A stretch of DNA of 64,000 nt from contig NZ_CP013909.1 in the NCBI RefSeq assembly GCF_001507645.1, positions 4,402,001-4,466,000 on the forward strand. The letters run 5' to 3'. Shown here piece after piece: positions 16,486 to 25,800 of the stretch. The notes beneath the pieces were generated by a model. That model searched no databases and was not told the DNA's origin. It saw only the letters and a list, made by a program, of their open reading frames with translations. Origin of the DNA: Hymenobacter sedentarius. Lineage in GTDB: Bacteria; Bacteroidota; Bacteroidia; Cytophagales; Hymenobacteraceae. The position numbers and the translations under genes were made by a program. Each line of letters begins with the position of its first letter. Within the stretch, counting starts at the first letter, position 1.

Positions 16486-17139
16486 CTACTGCGTTAGCAT
16501 CTTACGCACCTCGGGATTGACTGCTGACGGGTTTAGCCTGTCAGCGATTGCCAAATATTTTCTGGCGCTATCCCTTTGGATAAAATAAGAATATGCTCCT
16601 GCCAGCTGACCATATGCCCGTGCGTTTTGGGGAGCAAGCTTTACGCAGTGCTTCAATGCCTCGATACTATTCTGAAGCAGCGCAACGTCCTTAGTTTGAA
16701 AAAACATCTGACCGTAGCTCGTAGATAGCCCCTGCCAAGCATTAGCCTCCGTGGGATTCAACGCAAGATATTTTTTGAACAAGGGGACAGAAGCCCGGTA
16801 CTGCTGCCTCATGCCCAACACACTTGCAAAACCCCAATACACGGTTGCATTGGTGCTATCGAGCAGCCAGGCCTGATTGAACCGCATAATCGCGGTGTCT
16901 AATTGTCGCTGCTGAAAATACTCCCACCCTTTACTTACATGGTGCTCAGAAGCCAGCTTCCTGCTAGGAAACTGCTTGTCGCAAGCAGCAAGAAATTCTG
17001 TATCTGCCCGGACTTGTTCCGGGCACTTTGGTGCCCTGCCATACATGGGCAACCGGTTAATTCCCTCAGGGCAAGGCTGAAATGAAGTGCTGCATCCGGC
17101 AAATAGCAGCAAGCTCAGACATTGGGTTATGGCTTTCAT
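16486..17139 (-). CDS. TPR-containing lipoprotein
   Basis: 217 residues from the ATG at 17139; an ATG three codons earlier (17148) is also possible. LSLLLFAGCSTS is a lipobox, so the mature protein is lipid-anchored at Cys. Three to four tetratricopeptide repeats follow (HVSKGWEYFQQRQLDTAIMRFNQAWLLDS; VYWGFASVLGMRQQYRASVPLFKKYLALNP; NSIEALKHCVKLAPQNARAYGQLAGAYS). They form a protein-binding solenoid; partners are unknown. Base composition is noticeably more AT-rich than in most neighbours. It lies just outside the aconitase-tail relic at 17158, in the same orientation. Confidence 0.75.
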   Translation of the reverse strand: MKAITQCLSLLLFAGCSTSFQPCPEGINRLPMYGRAPKCPEQVRADTEFLAACDKQFPSRKLASEHHVSKGWEYFQQRQLDTAIMRFNQAWLLDSTNATVYWGFASVLGMRQQYRASVPLFKKYLALNPTEANAWQGLSTSYGQMFFQTKDVALLQNSIEALKHCVKLAPQNARAYGQLAGAYSYFIQRDSARKYLAIADRLNPSAVNPEVRKMLTQ

Positions 17140-17157
17140 TAGGTGCAAGTTCAGACA

Positions 17158-17194
17158 AAAAACGGCCGCTCCAGAATCTGGATCGGCCGTTTTT
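17158..17194 (-). terminator. Hairpin terminator, relative of the aconitase terminator
   Basis: AAAAACGGCCG stem extended by TCCAGA/TCTGGA with one mismatch and T5. It shares its stem and central CCAGAATCTGG with the hairpin at 26174-26208 downstream of the intact aconitase gene. It is part of the duplicated segment. Confidence 0.7.
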
Positions 17195-17305
17195 CTACCG
17201 AAGCGAAAAGCTGAGGAACTACAGCGTCGCTGCTTCCGCCACGCCGCTTTCCTTCAAGCGAATCAGGTTCAGGGCCGAGCCGGCTTTGAACCACTCAATT
17301 TGACC
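17195..17305 (-). pseudogene. Aconitase C-terminal relic
   Basis: The minus strand reads [19 protein letters not shown], then GVAEAATL and TAG. The first part is identical in protein and, over 60 bp (17246-17305), identical in DNA to the end of the intact aconitase gene (26265-26324). The last eight codons differ (SGSMLSQK in the intact gene), but the stop falls at the same aligned position. Homology continues through the terminator. Upstream it stops abruptly at 17305/17306, where a transposase start begins. It is thus a tail of a related aconitase allele, not a random match. Confidence 0.8.
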
Positions 17306-17388
17306 TTGGTTCGACCAATTTCCATTCCCTCTCGCTTAAATCGTGGCGGCGCATGGCCCAAAATTAGACCAGGCACTGTCCACACACT
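17306..17388 (-). mobile_element. Truncated 5' end of an IS5-type insertion sequence
   Basis: An ATG at 17354 on the minus strand opens MRRHDLSEREWKLVEP, the common N-terminal motif of IS5-family transposases (RRHDLSDxxWxxLEPLLP). After 16 codons it joins the aconitase relic and terminates. Outside it, 17372-17388 (GGCACTGTCCACACACT) could be the terminal inverted repeat, next to a CTAG. The rest of the element is absent. This is a different IS from the complete one at 62877, judged by the first transposase residues. Confidence 0.6.
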
Positions 17389-17435
17389 CTAGCCCACCCA
17401 TTTGCAATAGCTGAAGCAGCCGCTCATTCCGTGGT

Positions 17436-19502
17436 TTACTGTGCCGACGACACCCACGGGTTCTGGCGGCCCCAGGCTGGATTGGGCACATCGCTGGCTT
17501 GCAGCAGCAGCGTGCCGCCTGCCGTGAGTTCCCGGTGCGTTAGCCAGTTGCGAGTGAGGGGCTTCCCATTCAGCCAGGCCTGCTGAATATAGCGGCGCTT
17601 CGGCGCATAGTCTTTGGTTTGAATAACCAGCGAGTTTTTGGCGCCGACCTGCATTTTGACCTCCGGAAACAGGGGCAGGCTGAGGTAATATACTGGCTGG
17701 CCCACACAGGCCGGCATCAGGCCGCAGGCGGTCAGCACGTACCAGGCCGACATGGCCCCGGCGTCGTCGTCCATGGTGCGCAGGTAAGCCTGGGGCTGGT
17801 TTTGGTAGATGCGGCCAATGTAGGGGTCGATGCCCCGGCTGTTGTCGTTGAAGTAGTGCTGCACCACCGTATCGACGGCCAGCTGGTGCAGCAGGGCCTG
17901 CGATTTCCAGGGTTCCAGGGTGGCGTTGTAAAGAGCGGGGGCTTGCAGGTCGGTTTCGTTGGCGTGGTTGTAGTAGTCGCCGGCAAAGAACTCGTCGAGC
18001 TGCCGGCGAAAAGCCACCTCCCCGCCCATCATCTGCTGCAGGCCGCGCACGTCGAAGGGCACGGCCCAGCGGTACTGCCAGATGGTGCCCTGGTAGAGGC
18101 CGCGGGTGGGCAGCCGGTCTACGTCGGGCTTGGTGAGGTCGAGAAAATCCTTGCGCCAGTAGTCTTTGTAGCCCAAGGCTTTCTGGCGGTACTGCGCACT
18201 CCCTTTCTTGTCCTTCAGCTCGCCCAGAATCTCGCCCAGCGCCCAGGTATCGTACGATGATTCGAGGGCTTTATCGGGCTGGGAGTAGTCCAGGCGGCGG
18301 TTTTCGCTGATGAGCGAGTCGCGAATGCCGCGCAGGTCCACTGCGTAGCCTTTCCGGTAGGCATCCAGCAACACCACGATGGTGTGCTCGGTGCGCACCG
18401 TGGGCGAGGGCTCGTGCTGGGTTGCAAAATTCTGCTTGCCGTAGCGGTAGAGGTTGGCCAGCGAACTGGCAATATCCTGAAAATCGGTGGGGTACGCCAG
18501 CGAGAGCAGGGGCAGCTGGGTGTGGTAGTTGTCCCACACGGCCCAGCCGTTGTAGATGGGCCGCCGGGCAGTTTGCAGGGTGCCGTCGATGGCCCGGTAG
18601 TGCCCATCGGGCTCCGACACCACGTACGGCGACTGCAGCGTGCGGTACAGGAGCGAGTAAAACAGCTTTTCGCGGTCGGGTTCCCCCTGCACCTGCACCC
18701 GGCCCAGGCGGGCGTCCCAGGCCTGGCGGCTGGCCCGCCGCACCTCGGCAAACGACCTGGCGGCCTCGGCCTGCACCGCGGCGCGGGCATACTCAACGCT
18801 GACGGAGGAAAACGCCACGCGCACTTCCACGTCGGCGGCGCCGGTGGCGGGCAGGCGGGCCACCAGCTGGTGCGCGCTCGTGGGTTCCCACTGCACGGGC
18901 TGCGATATTTCGAGGTAGTAATAAAGCCGGTAAGTGCCCACGCTGCAGGTGGTGCCCGACTCCAGCCAGCCGCTCAGGGCAGCGCCCTGCGTGGCGTGCT
19001 CCTCCTGCTTGAAGCGGTTAACGAGCGAGTGGCTCAAGTCGAAATACAGGCCCCGGGTGGCACCGGCCGGGAAATGGTAGCGGTGCAAGCCAAACTTCTG
19101 GGCCACGGTAAATTCGGCCCCGATGCCGTTGGCGAACGTGACGCCGTAGTAGCCCGGCTCCGCCTGCTCCGTGGCTTTGAGGAGCGTGGTTTGCTGGGGC
19201 GTGGCAGTGATAAACGGCTTCACGAGCAGGTTGCCCCCTGCCCCCAGGCACCCCACTCCTTCAAACCGGTTGTGGGTGAAACCCAGAAACGTACGGGCCA
19301 GGTGCTCGTAACCGGTGTGGGTGTTGGGGTAGGTCTGCGGCCCCAGGCTGAGCATGCTGAAAGGATAAGAGGCCGCGGGCGAAAGCTGCCCGTGGTCGCC
19401 GGACGAGCCCAGAAACACATTAACCTGGGCAGCGGGCGAGAGCGTTTGGGCCAGCGCGGGCCGCGGCAGTAAAAAAAGCAGCACCCAGAAAAAATGCTTC
19501 AT
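17436..19502 (-). CDS. GH92 family alpha-mannosidase-type glycoside hydrolase
   Basis: 688 residues from the ATG at 19502 (MKHFFWVLLFLLPRPALAQ signal peptide); three codons more are possible. The family's two-domain layout is visible. The N-terminal beta-sandwich has VNVFLGSSGDHGQLSPAASYPFSM and GYEHLARTFLGFTHNRFEG. The (alpha/alpha)6 domain has YRAIDG, WAVWDNYHTQLPLLSL, Glu516 in HANETDLQAPALYN (catalytic acid region) and Asp578-580 in MDDDAGAMSAWYVLTACGLMP (base and Ca2+ region). GH92 enzymes are Ca2+-dependent exo-alpha-mannosidases. Several motifs are less standard than in characterised members (NETDLQ for NEPxHQ), so linkage specificity is uncertain. It belongs with SusC/SusD below. Confidence 0.85.
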   Translation of the reverse strand: MKHFFWVLLFLLPRPALAQTLSPAAQVNVFLGSSGDHGQLSPAASYPFSMLSLGPQTYPNTHTGYEHLARTFLGFTHNRFEGVGCLGAGGNLLVKPFITATPQQTTLLKATEQAEPGYYGVTFANGIGAEFTVAQKFGLHRYHFPAGATRGLYFDLSHSLVNRFKQEEHATQGAALSGWLESGTTCSVGTYRLYYYLEISQPVQWEPTSAHQLVARLPATGAADVEVRVAFSSVSVEYARAAVQAEAARSFAEVRRASRQAWDARLGRVQVQGEPDREKLFYSLLYRTLQSPYVVSEPDGHYRAIDGTLQTARRPIYNGWAVWDNYHTQLPLLSLAYPTDFQDIASSLANLYRYGKQNFATQHEPSPTVRTEHTIVVLLDAYRKGYAVDLRGIRDSLISENRRLDYSQPDKALESSYDTWALGEILGELKDKKGSAQYRQKALGYKDYWRKDFLDLTKPDVDRLPTRGLYQGTIWQYRWAVPFDVRGLQQMMGGEVAFRRQLDEFFAGDYYNHANETDLQAPALYNATLEPWKSQALLHQLAVDTVVQHYFNDNSRGIDPYIGRIYQNQPQAYLRTMDDDAGAMSAWYVLTACGLMPACVGQPVYYLSLPLFPEVKMQVGAKNSLVIQTKDYAPKRRYIQQAWLNGKPLTRNWLTHRELTAGGTLLLQASDVPNPAWGRQNPWVSSAQ

Positions 19503-19552
19503 GCGGGGCATTGGAAGTCCATCTAATAGCGTGTTTGGCGTTTCAGTTTTGT

Positions 19553-19640
19553 GTCATGCTGAGCTTGCCGAAGCATCTCTACCGCGCAACTAATTAGATT
19601 TAGTACAGCGGTAGAGATGCTTCGGCAAGCTCAGCATGAC
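19553..19640. repeat. Perfect 33-bp palindromic element (GTCATGCTGAG family)
   Basis: Arms 19553-19585 and 19608-19640 are exact complements, starting GTCATGCTGAGCTTGCCGAA, with a 22-bp AT-rich loop. Related elements lie at 40858-41047 and 53719-53821. It lies between the GH92 and DUF218 genes, in a 288-bp gap, and would form a very stable RNA hairpin. Confidence 0.85.
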
Positions 19641-19790
19641 GTTTTAAATAGTCTTTCCATAATCCCTTAGCTCAATAACCGTCCCTCCCCTCCCAGCAGC
19701 TTCCCGGCCAAGCCAGAGCTACCGAGAGAACAGCAGTTTATGGCAGCGCTCAGGAACACAAAACTTGACGGCAGCGAGCCTGCTTCTTCC

Positions 19791-21053
19791 CTATGGGTCG
19801 AGGGGGTCGAAGGGGTCGGGCTGCCGGGCCTCGGGCACGGGAAAGCAGCTGGTTTCAAGCTCCGATAGTCGCTTCAGGTCGCGGTAGGGCACGTAGCCCA
19901 ACTCCTTGCGGCAGCGCTCGGCCATGTCCACAATCGACCGGCTTTGCGAGGCATCCGTAACGATAAGCATGGGCTTATCGGCCGGGAAGCCGAAGGCGTA
20001 CACTATGCGGGCAGTGTTGCGCAGGTTGGTGGTGGTGTGGCGGGCATGGGGCTCGATGAGGACCGCCGCATCGGGCAGGCCCAGCTTCTCGACCATGTAT
20101 TTCTTCATTTCTACCGCCTCACAATAAGGCGTTTTGTTTGGGTGCACGTGGCCGCCCGACACTACCAGAAACGGTGCCTGCCCCGCCCGGTAGCGCACCG
20201 CCGCCAGCCGGCAACGGAAAGCGCCCAACGAATCGAGGGATACGCCGGCCTGCTCGGGCCCCAGCCCGGGCACCAGAATCAGGCTGTAGGGGAAGCGGGC
20301 CCAGTCGGTGTGCGCCACGGCCGCCCGGGGAGCCGCATTGAGCCCGGCACCGAGCGGCTCGTATCGTGCGGCCTCGTCGCGGCCGTTGAGCCGGAGTGCC
20401 ATCCGGGCCGCTTGCAGCGACAGCGTATAAAAGGCGGCAGGTCGGCGGCGGCTGGATTTGGTGCGGGCCAGCAGTGCCTTGCGGACCGCCTGCGCCAACG
20501 CGGCATCGTGGCGCTCAAAGCTGATGGAATCGACCACCGGATAGCGCGGTACCATGCCCGCCAGGTACACCCGCGCGATGCGGTTGAGCCCTTGGGCAGC
20601 ATCTTGCCAGGCCAGCCGCAGCACGGCGGTGTCGGGCAGGGCAGCATAGCGGGGGTAGCGTCCCGCAGTCCCCAACAGGGGCAGCACAGCCGCGTGCAGG
20701 GCGGGGTCGGCCAGGTATAGCCGGTTCAGGGCCTGGCCTATCGCGCGGATTTCCCTGGGCTGCCACACCAGCGAGTCAACGTAGCGCCGCACATTCACAG
20801 GACGCCTTTTTAATACCTGGTAGCTACGCTGGGCCTGCCGCCGGGCTACCGCCTGCAATACGGCATCGGTTTGCAGGGCCTGCGGCAGCGTGTGCTGCGC
20901 CTCGAAGAGTGCGAGCAGCGGATAAGTTTTGGCCACAATAATGGAATCTGGCCCGGTGAGGCGAGGTCGCATCGGCCCGGACTGGCCATAGCCAGGACAG
21001 CTCAGCGTGAGTAGGAGAAGCAGGCTGGAAAGAAGGCGCCGGGTCATGTGCAT
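19791..21053 (-). CDS. DUF218 (YdcF/ElyC/SanA-like) exported protein
   Basis: 420 residues from the ATG at 21053, which opens a signal peptide (RRLLSSLLLLLTLSCPGYGQ); the longer frame to 21128 adds unrelated residues. The first 230 residues are a helical region without recognised domain. The DUF218 domain follows at about 245-390: YSLILVPGLGPEQAG, FLVVSGGHVHPNKTPYCEAVEMKKYMVEKLGLPDAAVLIEPHARHTTTNL, and PMLIVTDASQSRSIVDMAERC. The family includes E. coli SanA/ElyC/YdcF, linked to envelope integrity, but its chemistry is not settled. Here it lies inside the glycan block between GH92 and SusD, same strand; whether it processes glycans or is a bystander is unclear. Confidence 0.75.
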   Translation of the reverse strand: MHMTRRLLSSLLLLLTLSCPGYGQSGPMRPRLTGPDSIIVAKTYPLLALFEAQHTLPQALQTDAVLQAVARRQAQRSYQVLKRRPVNVRRYVDSLVWQPREIRAIGQALNRLYLADPALHAAVLPLLGTAGRYPRYAALPDTAVLRLAWQDAAQGLNRIARVYLAGMVPRYPVVDSISFERHDAALAQAVRKALLARTKSSRRRPAAFYTLSLQAARMALRLNGRDEAARYEPLGAGLNAAPRAAVAHTDWARFPYSLILVPGLGPEQAGVSLDSLGAFRCRLAAVRYRAGQAPFLVVSGGHVHPNKTPYCEAVEMKKYMVEKLGLPDAAVLIEPHARHTTTNLRNTARIVYAFGFPADKPMLIVTDASQSRSIVDMAERCRKELGYVPYRDLKRLSELETSCFPVPEARQPDPFDPLDP

Positions 21054-21166
21054 GCGGTAAGGAGGCGAAGGAAAAGTATGGGTAACGCAAAAGGCCCCTG
21101 CCGCAATAGTAATTACAATAATTACCACGGCGGCAGAGGCCTCGTGTGTCAGATGGTGACGGCCGA

Positions 21167-22804
21167 TTAATACCCCGGGTTCTGCGTCAGTTGCCCTTTG
21201 CTTAAGTTGAGCTGCGACTGCGGAATGGGAAAGTATTCGTGGGTGCCCTTCACGAAGCGGGCCGTGGAGAGGTAGGTCCGGCGGCTTTTCTCGCGGGCGA
21301 AGTGGTCGTTCATCACCTGGTCGGCAATGCCCCAGCGCACCAGGTCGAAGAAGCGGTGGCCTTCCAGGGCCATTTCGAGGCGGCGCTCGGTGCGCACAGC
21401 TTCGCGAGCGGTAGCGGGGTCAGTCCAGGGGGCGGTGTACTCGGCCACCTTGTAATTGCCCGCCGGAGTGCCGTTGGCGTTAAGCACCTGGTCGGTGTTG
21501 GCCCGACGGCGAATCTGGTTGACGATGGCGCGGGCGCCCTCCAGGTTGCCGGTTTCCACCAGTGCCTCGGCTTTGAACAGCAGCACGTCGGCCAGGCGAA
21601 TGATGTCGTAGTTCAGCGCACTAACCCAGGGAAACTGGTTCAGGTAGAAGGTGGAGCGGGAGCTCACCATGCGCTTCTTAAAGGCAAACACGCCGTAGGT
21701 GCCGGGGTCGCGGGCCCAGGTAGCGGCGTACGGGGCCAGGTCCAGAAACTGAATGCCCGGCCGGCCCACGGCGTGGTCGAGGCGGGGGTCCACAAAATCG
21801 GTGGCGGCCACGTCCGACTTATCGGTCTGGGGCAGGCCGGTGGCGGTGGTTTTGAAGGCATTCACCAAATCCTGGCTGGGCATATCGAAGCCGTAGAGCG
21901 GGTAGTACGGGCCGCCGGGGTTGAGCAGGCGTTCGTCGAGGCTGCCGCGGTAGTTGTTGGGCGTGCCATCGCGGATGGCGCGCTCAATGGCAAACAGACT
22001 TTCCGAGCTATGCTCTTTAGTAGGGTCAAAATTATCGTGGTAGTTGGCATTGAGGCTATAAATGCCTGCCGCCAACACCGCGTCGACCGCCGCAATGGTC
22101 TTCGGATAGTCCTTGGTGTAGAGGTAGAGCTTAGCCAGGTAGGCTGTGGCGGCGCCTTTGGTTACGCGCCCCAGGTCGGCCTGCTTAGCCGGCAGGCTGG
22201 CCTGGGCAAAAAGGAAGTCGGTTTCAATGTTTTTCCAGAGCTGGGCATCCGTCAGATTGTTGGGGATGTCGTACTCGGTGATGGCGCGCGGCGTTTCGTC
22301 GACCCACGGAATGCGGTTGTAAATCTTCTTCAGGTCGAAGTAATAGTGGCCGCGCAGCAGGTGCAGCTCGCCCAGGCGCACGGTGCGCTGGGCCGTGCTC
22401 ATGCCGGCAAAGCCGTTGACGGCCTGAATGGCGCGGTTGGTGCGGGCAATGCCCTCGTAGCAGGCGCGCCACTTGCGCTCCACGTCGATGATGTTGGCAT
22501 TCGTGAGGAAAATCTCCATCAGGTGCATGCCGTTCTGGTCGCCCACCCCACCGCCGCCTTTGTAGGCGTCGTCCGACACCACGTCGCCGAACGTCCAGTT
22601 GGTGCCGGGCGAGTTGAAGGCGTTGTTGGCGTCGTCGATTTGCCCGCCCAGCGGCGCGTAAGCGGCCACCACCAGGGCTTCTACCGCGGCCAGGTTGTTC
22701 AGGTCCGTCGACGAGAGGCTGGCTTTGGGCTGCTCGTCGAGAAAATCTTTTTTGCAGCCGACGAGCGAAACCGCCAGCGCCAGCAGAATATATTTATTTT
22801 TCAT
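21167..22804 (-). CDS. SusD/RagB-type outer-membrane glycan-binding lipoprotein
   Basis: 545 residues from the ATG at 22804, immediately before a lipoprotein signal (ILLALAVSLVGCKKDFLDEQP). The typical SusD order is seen: N-terminal DEQPKASLSSTDLNNLAAVEALVVAAYAPL, TPR-like helices with RAIQAVNGF and LGELHLLRGHYYFDLKKIYNRIPWVDE, and C-terminal RTERRLEMALEGHRFFDLVRWG ... HEYFPIPQSQLNLSKGQLTQNPGY, which is diagnostic. SusD lids the SusC barrel and captures glycan at the surface. Its start is 20 nt downstream of the susC stop, so both are in one transcript. Confidence 0.93.
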   Translation of the reverse strand: MKNKYILLALAVSLVGCKKDFLDEQPKASLSSTDLNNLAAVEALVVAAYAPLGGQIDDANNAFNSPGTNWTFGDVVSDDAYKGGGGVGDQNGMHLMEIFLTNANIIDVERKWRACYEGIARTNRAIQAVNGFAGMSTAQRTVRLGELHLLRGHYYFDLKKIYNRIPWVDETPRAITEYDIPNNLTDAQLWKNIETDFLFAQASLPAKQADLGRVTKGAATAYLAKLYLYTKDYPKTIAAVDAVLAAGIYSLNANYHDNFDPTKEHSSESLFAIERAIRDGTPNNYRGSLDERLLNPGGPYYPLYGFDMPSQDLVNAFKTTATGLPQTDKSDVAATDFVDPRLDHAVGRPGIQFLDLAPYAATWARDPGTYGVFAFKKRMVSSRSTFYLNQFPWVSALNYDIIRLADVLLFKAEALVETGNLEGARAIVNQIRRRANTDQVLNANGTPAGNYKVAEYTAPWTDPATAREAVRTERRLEMALEGHRFFDLVRWGIADQVMNDHFAREKSRRTYLSTARFVKGTHEYFPIPQSQLNLSKGQLTQNPGY

Positions 22805-22824
22805 GATGCGAAAGAACAAGAAGG

Positions 22825-25800
22825 TTAGAACCGGGCGTTGACGCCAAACAACACACCCCGCGGCTGCGGATAGTAGCCGCGGTCCACGTTCTGGTCGAGG
22901 TTGCGGTCCGACGAACCGTAGTTCTGCAGGTTCACTTCGGGGTCCATCCCCTGGTATTTGGTGATGGTGAACAGGTTCTGGGCCTGCACGTACACGCGCA
23001 GGCTGGTGGCCCTGATGCCGGCCGTCCAGGCGGTGGGTAGGGTGTAGCCCAGCTGCAGGTTCTTCAGGCGGGCGTAGGAGCCGTTTTCCACGAAGTAGGT
23101 GGAGGGCCGCAGCTCGTCGTTCACGTTGGTTTTGCTCAGCTGGGGCAGCGTGGCACCGGTGTTCTGGGGAGTCCAGGAGTCCAGGATGCGCGTGCTTTTG
23201 TTGAAGGGGTCGAACGCAAAATCCGTGTGATACTTGCTGAAGTTGTAGATGCTGATGCCCTGCACGCCCTGCACGAACGCGCTCAGGTCGAAGCCTTTGT
23301 AGGCCGCATTGAGGTTAATGCCGTAGGTGAAATCGGGTTCGGGCTTGCCAATCTGCTGCTGGTCTTTCTCGTTCACCACGCCGTCGCCGTTCAGGTCCTT
23401 GTAGCGCCAGCGGCCGATGGCCTTGCCTTTCTGGGCGGCGGCGGCGTCCACTTCGGGCTGGTTCTGAAAGATGCCGTCCACCACGTAGCCGTAGAAGTAG
23501 GCCACGGGCTTGCCCACTTCGGTGCGCGAGAGCGAGAGGCCCCGGGTGAGGTTGTTGCTCACGTAGCCGGGGATGGAGAGGTTGCCCTCGCCCAACGACA
23601 GCACAACGTTGCGCACCACCGAGCCGTTGGCCGAAATGCCCCAGTGGAAGGCCTTGTCGGCATCGCTCTGGTAGCCGGCCTGAAACTCCAGGCCGCGGTT
23701 GCGGATGCGCCCGGCGTTTTCGTACGGCACCAGCACCTCGCCCGCCAGTGCGGGGCGGGGCACCCGCACCAGCACGTCGCTGGTCGTTTTTTCAAAAACA
23801 TCCACACTGAAATTGAGCCGGTTGCGTAGCATGCCGAAGTCCAAACCGAGGTCGGTCTGGGTGGAGGTTTCCCACTTCAGGTTGGGGTTGCCAATGGCGC
23901 GGGCCGTGTAGCCCGTTTGCACGGTGCCGTTGCTGCCCGTAATGGGGTAGTTGGTGTTGGTGGGACTGAGGCCGTAGATGTCGAAGGACGGGTAGTTGCC
24001 GATTTCTTGGTTGCCGCTTTGGCCCCACGAGGCCCGCAGCTTAAGGTTGCTCAACCAGGCAATCTCCTTGAAATAGGACTCCTCCGACAGGCGCCAGCCG
24101 GCCGAGAAGGCCGGAAACACGGCATAGCGGTTGTTGCTCGGGAAGCGGCTGGAGCCGTCGCGGCGCACCGAGGCCGAGAACAGGTACTTGCTGGCGTAGT
24201 TGTAGTCGAGGCGCCCGAACATCGAAAACAGCGACCACGCCGACCCGGTGCCGCCGTTGTTCTGCACGCCCTGCCCGGCATCGAGGTAGCGGAAGTTGAG
24301 GTCGTTGATAAGGAAGTTTTCGCGGTAGGCGTTGAAGCCTTCCTCGGTGTTCTGAATGGCTTCCGTACCAACCACGGCCGCCAAGTTGTGCTGCCCAAAG
24401 TCGCGGCTGTAGCGAGCGGTGTTGGTCCAGGTCCCGTTGATGCTGTAGGCGTTGTTGGTGGTGAGGTTAGAGGTGGGGTTATTCACAATGCCCTCCACGT
24501 AGCTAGGCGAGAAGCCCCGGAAGTTGCTGGATAAGTAGTCGATGCCGATGGAGGAGCGGACGAACAAATGGTCCACCAGCTCCAGTTCGGCATAGGCATT
24601 GCCCAAGCCCCGCAGGGTTTTGGTGGCGTTGTTTCGGGCATTGTACAGCGCCCGCAGCGGGTTGCCCGCGTCGCCGAGGCCGGCGGCCGGGCCGGCAAAA
24701 TTGCCGGCTTCGTCGCGCACCGGAATGATGGAAGGCAGGCGGTAGGCATCGAACACCACGCCGCCGTTCACGGCATTGGTCGAGGCTTGGGTGGAGTTGC
24801 CGTAGCTAGCCGTAAAGTTCTCCCCTACTTTCAAGCGCTTCAGCACGGTGTATTCGGTGTTGACGCGCAGGGAAATGCGCTTGAACCCCGTGTAATTTAG
24901 GATGCCGTCTTGGTTAAAGTACGTCATGTTGATGGCGTGTCGGCTGGTTTCGTTGCCGCCCGATGCACCCAGGGAGTAGTTCTGAATCGGCGCGACGCGG
25001 AAAATGGTCTTAAACCAGTTGGTGCCCGCCTGATTGGCGCGCACGTCGGGGTTGCGCTGCAGAAACTCCGGCAGCACGGGCTGTGCACCGTTCCCGTACT
25101 GGGGGTGGCTGGGGGTCTGGCCGCTGTTGCGCTGCGCGTCGAACTCGACCTGCGCCAGCTGCTGCGGCGTCACCATGGTGGGCAGGTTGTACACCGACTG
25201 CACGCCGTAGTACGAATCAAAACTGAGCTGGTTTTTACCGGCCTTGCCCTGCTTGGTGGTAATTACCACGACGCCGCTGGACGCCCGCGCCCCGTAAATG
25301 GCCGTGGAAGAAGCATCCTTCAACACCTGCATCGACTCAATGTCGTTCGGGCTGAGCTGGTTCAGGCCCGACTTGGTGGGCACCCCGTCGATGATGTAGA
25401 GGGGGTCGTTGTCGCCCAGCGTGCCCAGGCCGCGCACCCGCACCACGCTGTTGCCGCCGGGGGCACCGTCGTTGCTCACCTGCACGCCCGCCACCTGGCC
25501 CTGCAGCAGCTTATCGACGCTGGCCACGGGGAAGTTCTTCACCCGGTCGACCGACAAAATGCCGATGGCGCCGGTCACGTCCTTAGCTTCCTGGGTAGTG
25601 TAGCCCACCACCACCACCTGGTCGAGGGCCGTCGTGCTTTCGGCCATCGTCACGGAGATGGTGCTCTGCTCACCGACCCGGATTTCCTGGCTCACGTAGC
25701 CAATGTAAGAAAAGACCAGGGTGGCCGCATCGTCTGGAATGGCAAGCTGGAAGCCACCGGAGGCATCCGTCACAGTTCCTTTCGAAGTACCTTTCAAGGA

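Noticed and set aside
21239-22828. A 529-codon plus-strand open frame opposite SusD
   Set aside because: Shadow frame; SusD has a lipobox, TPR helices and the diagnostic C-terminus on the other strand.
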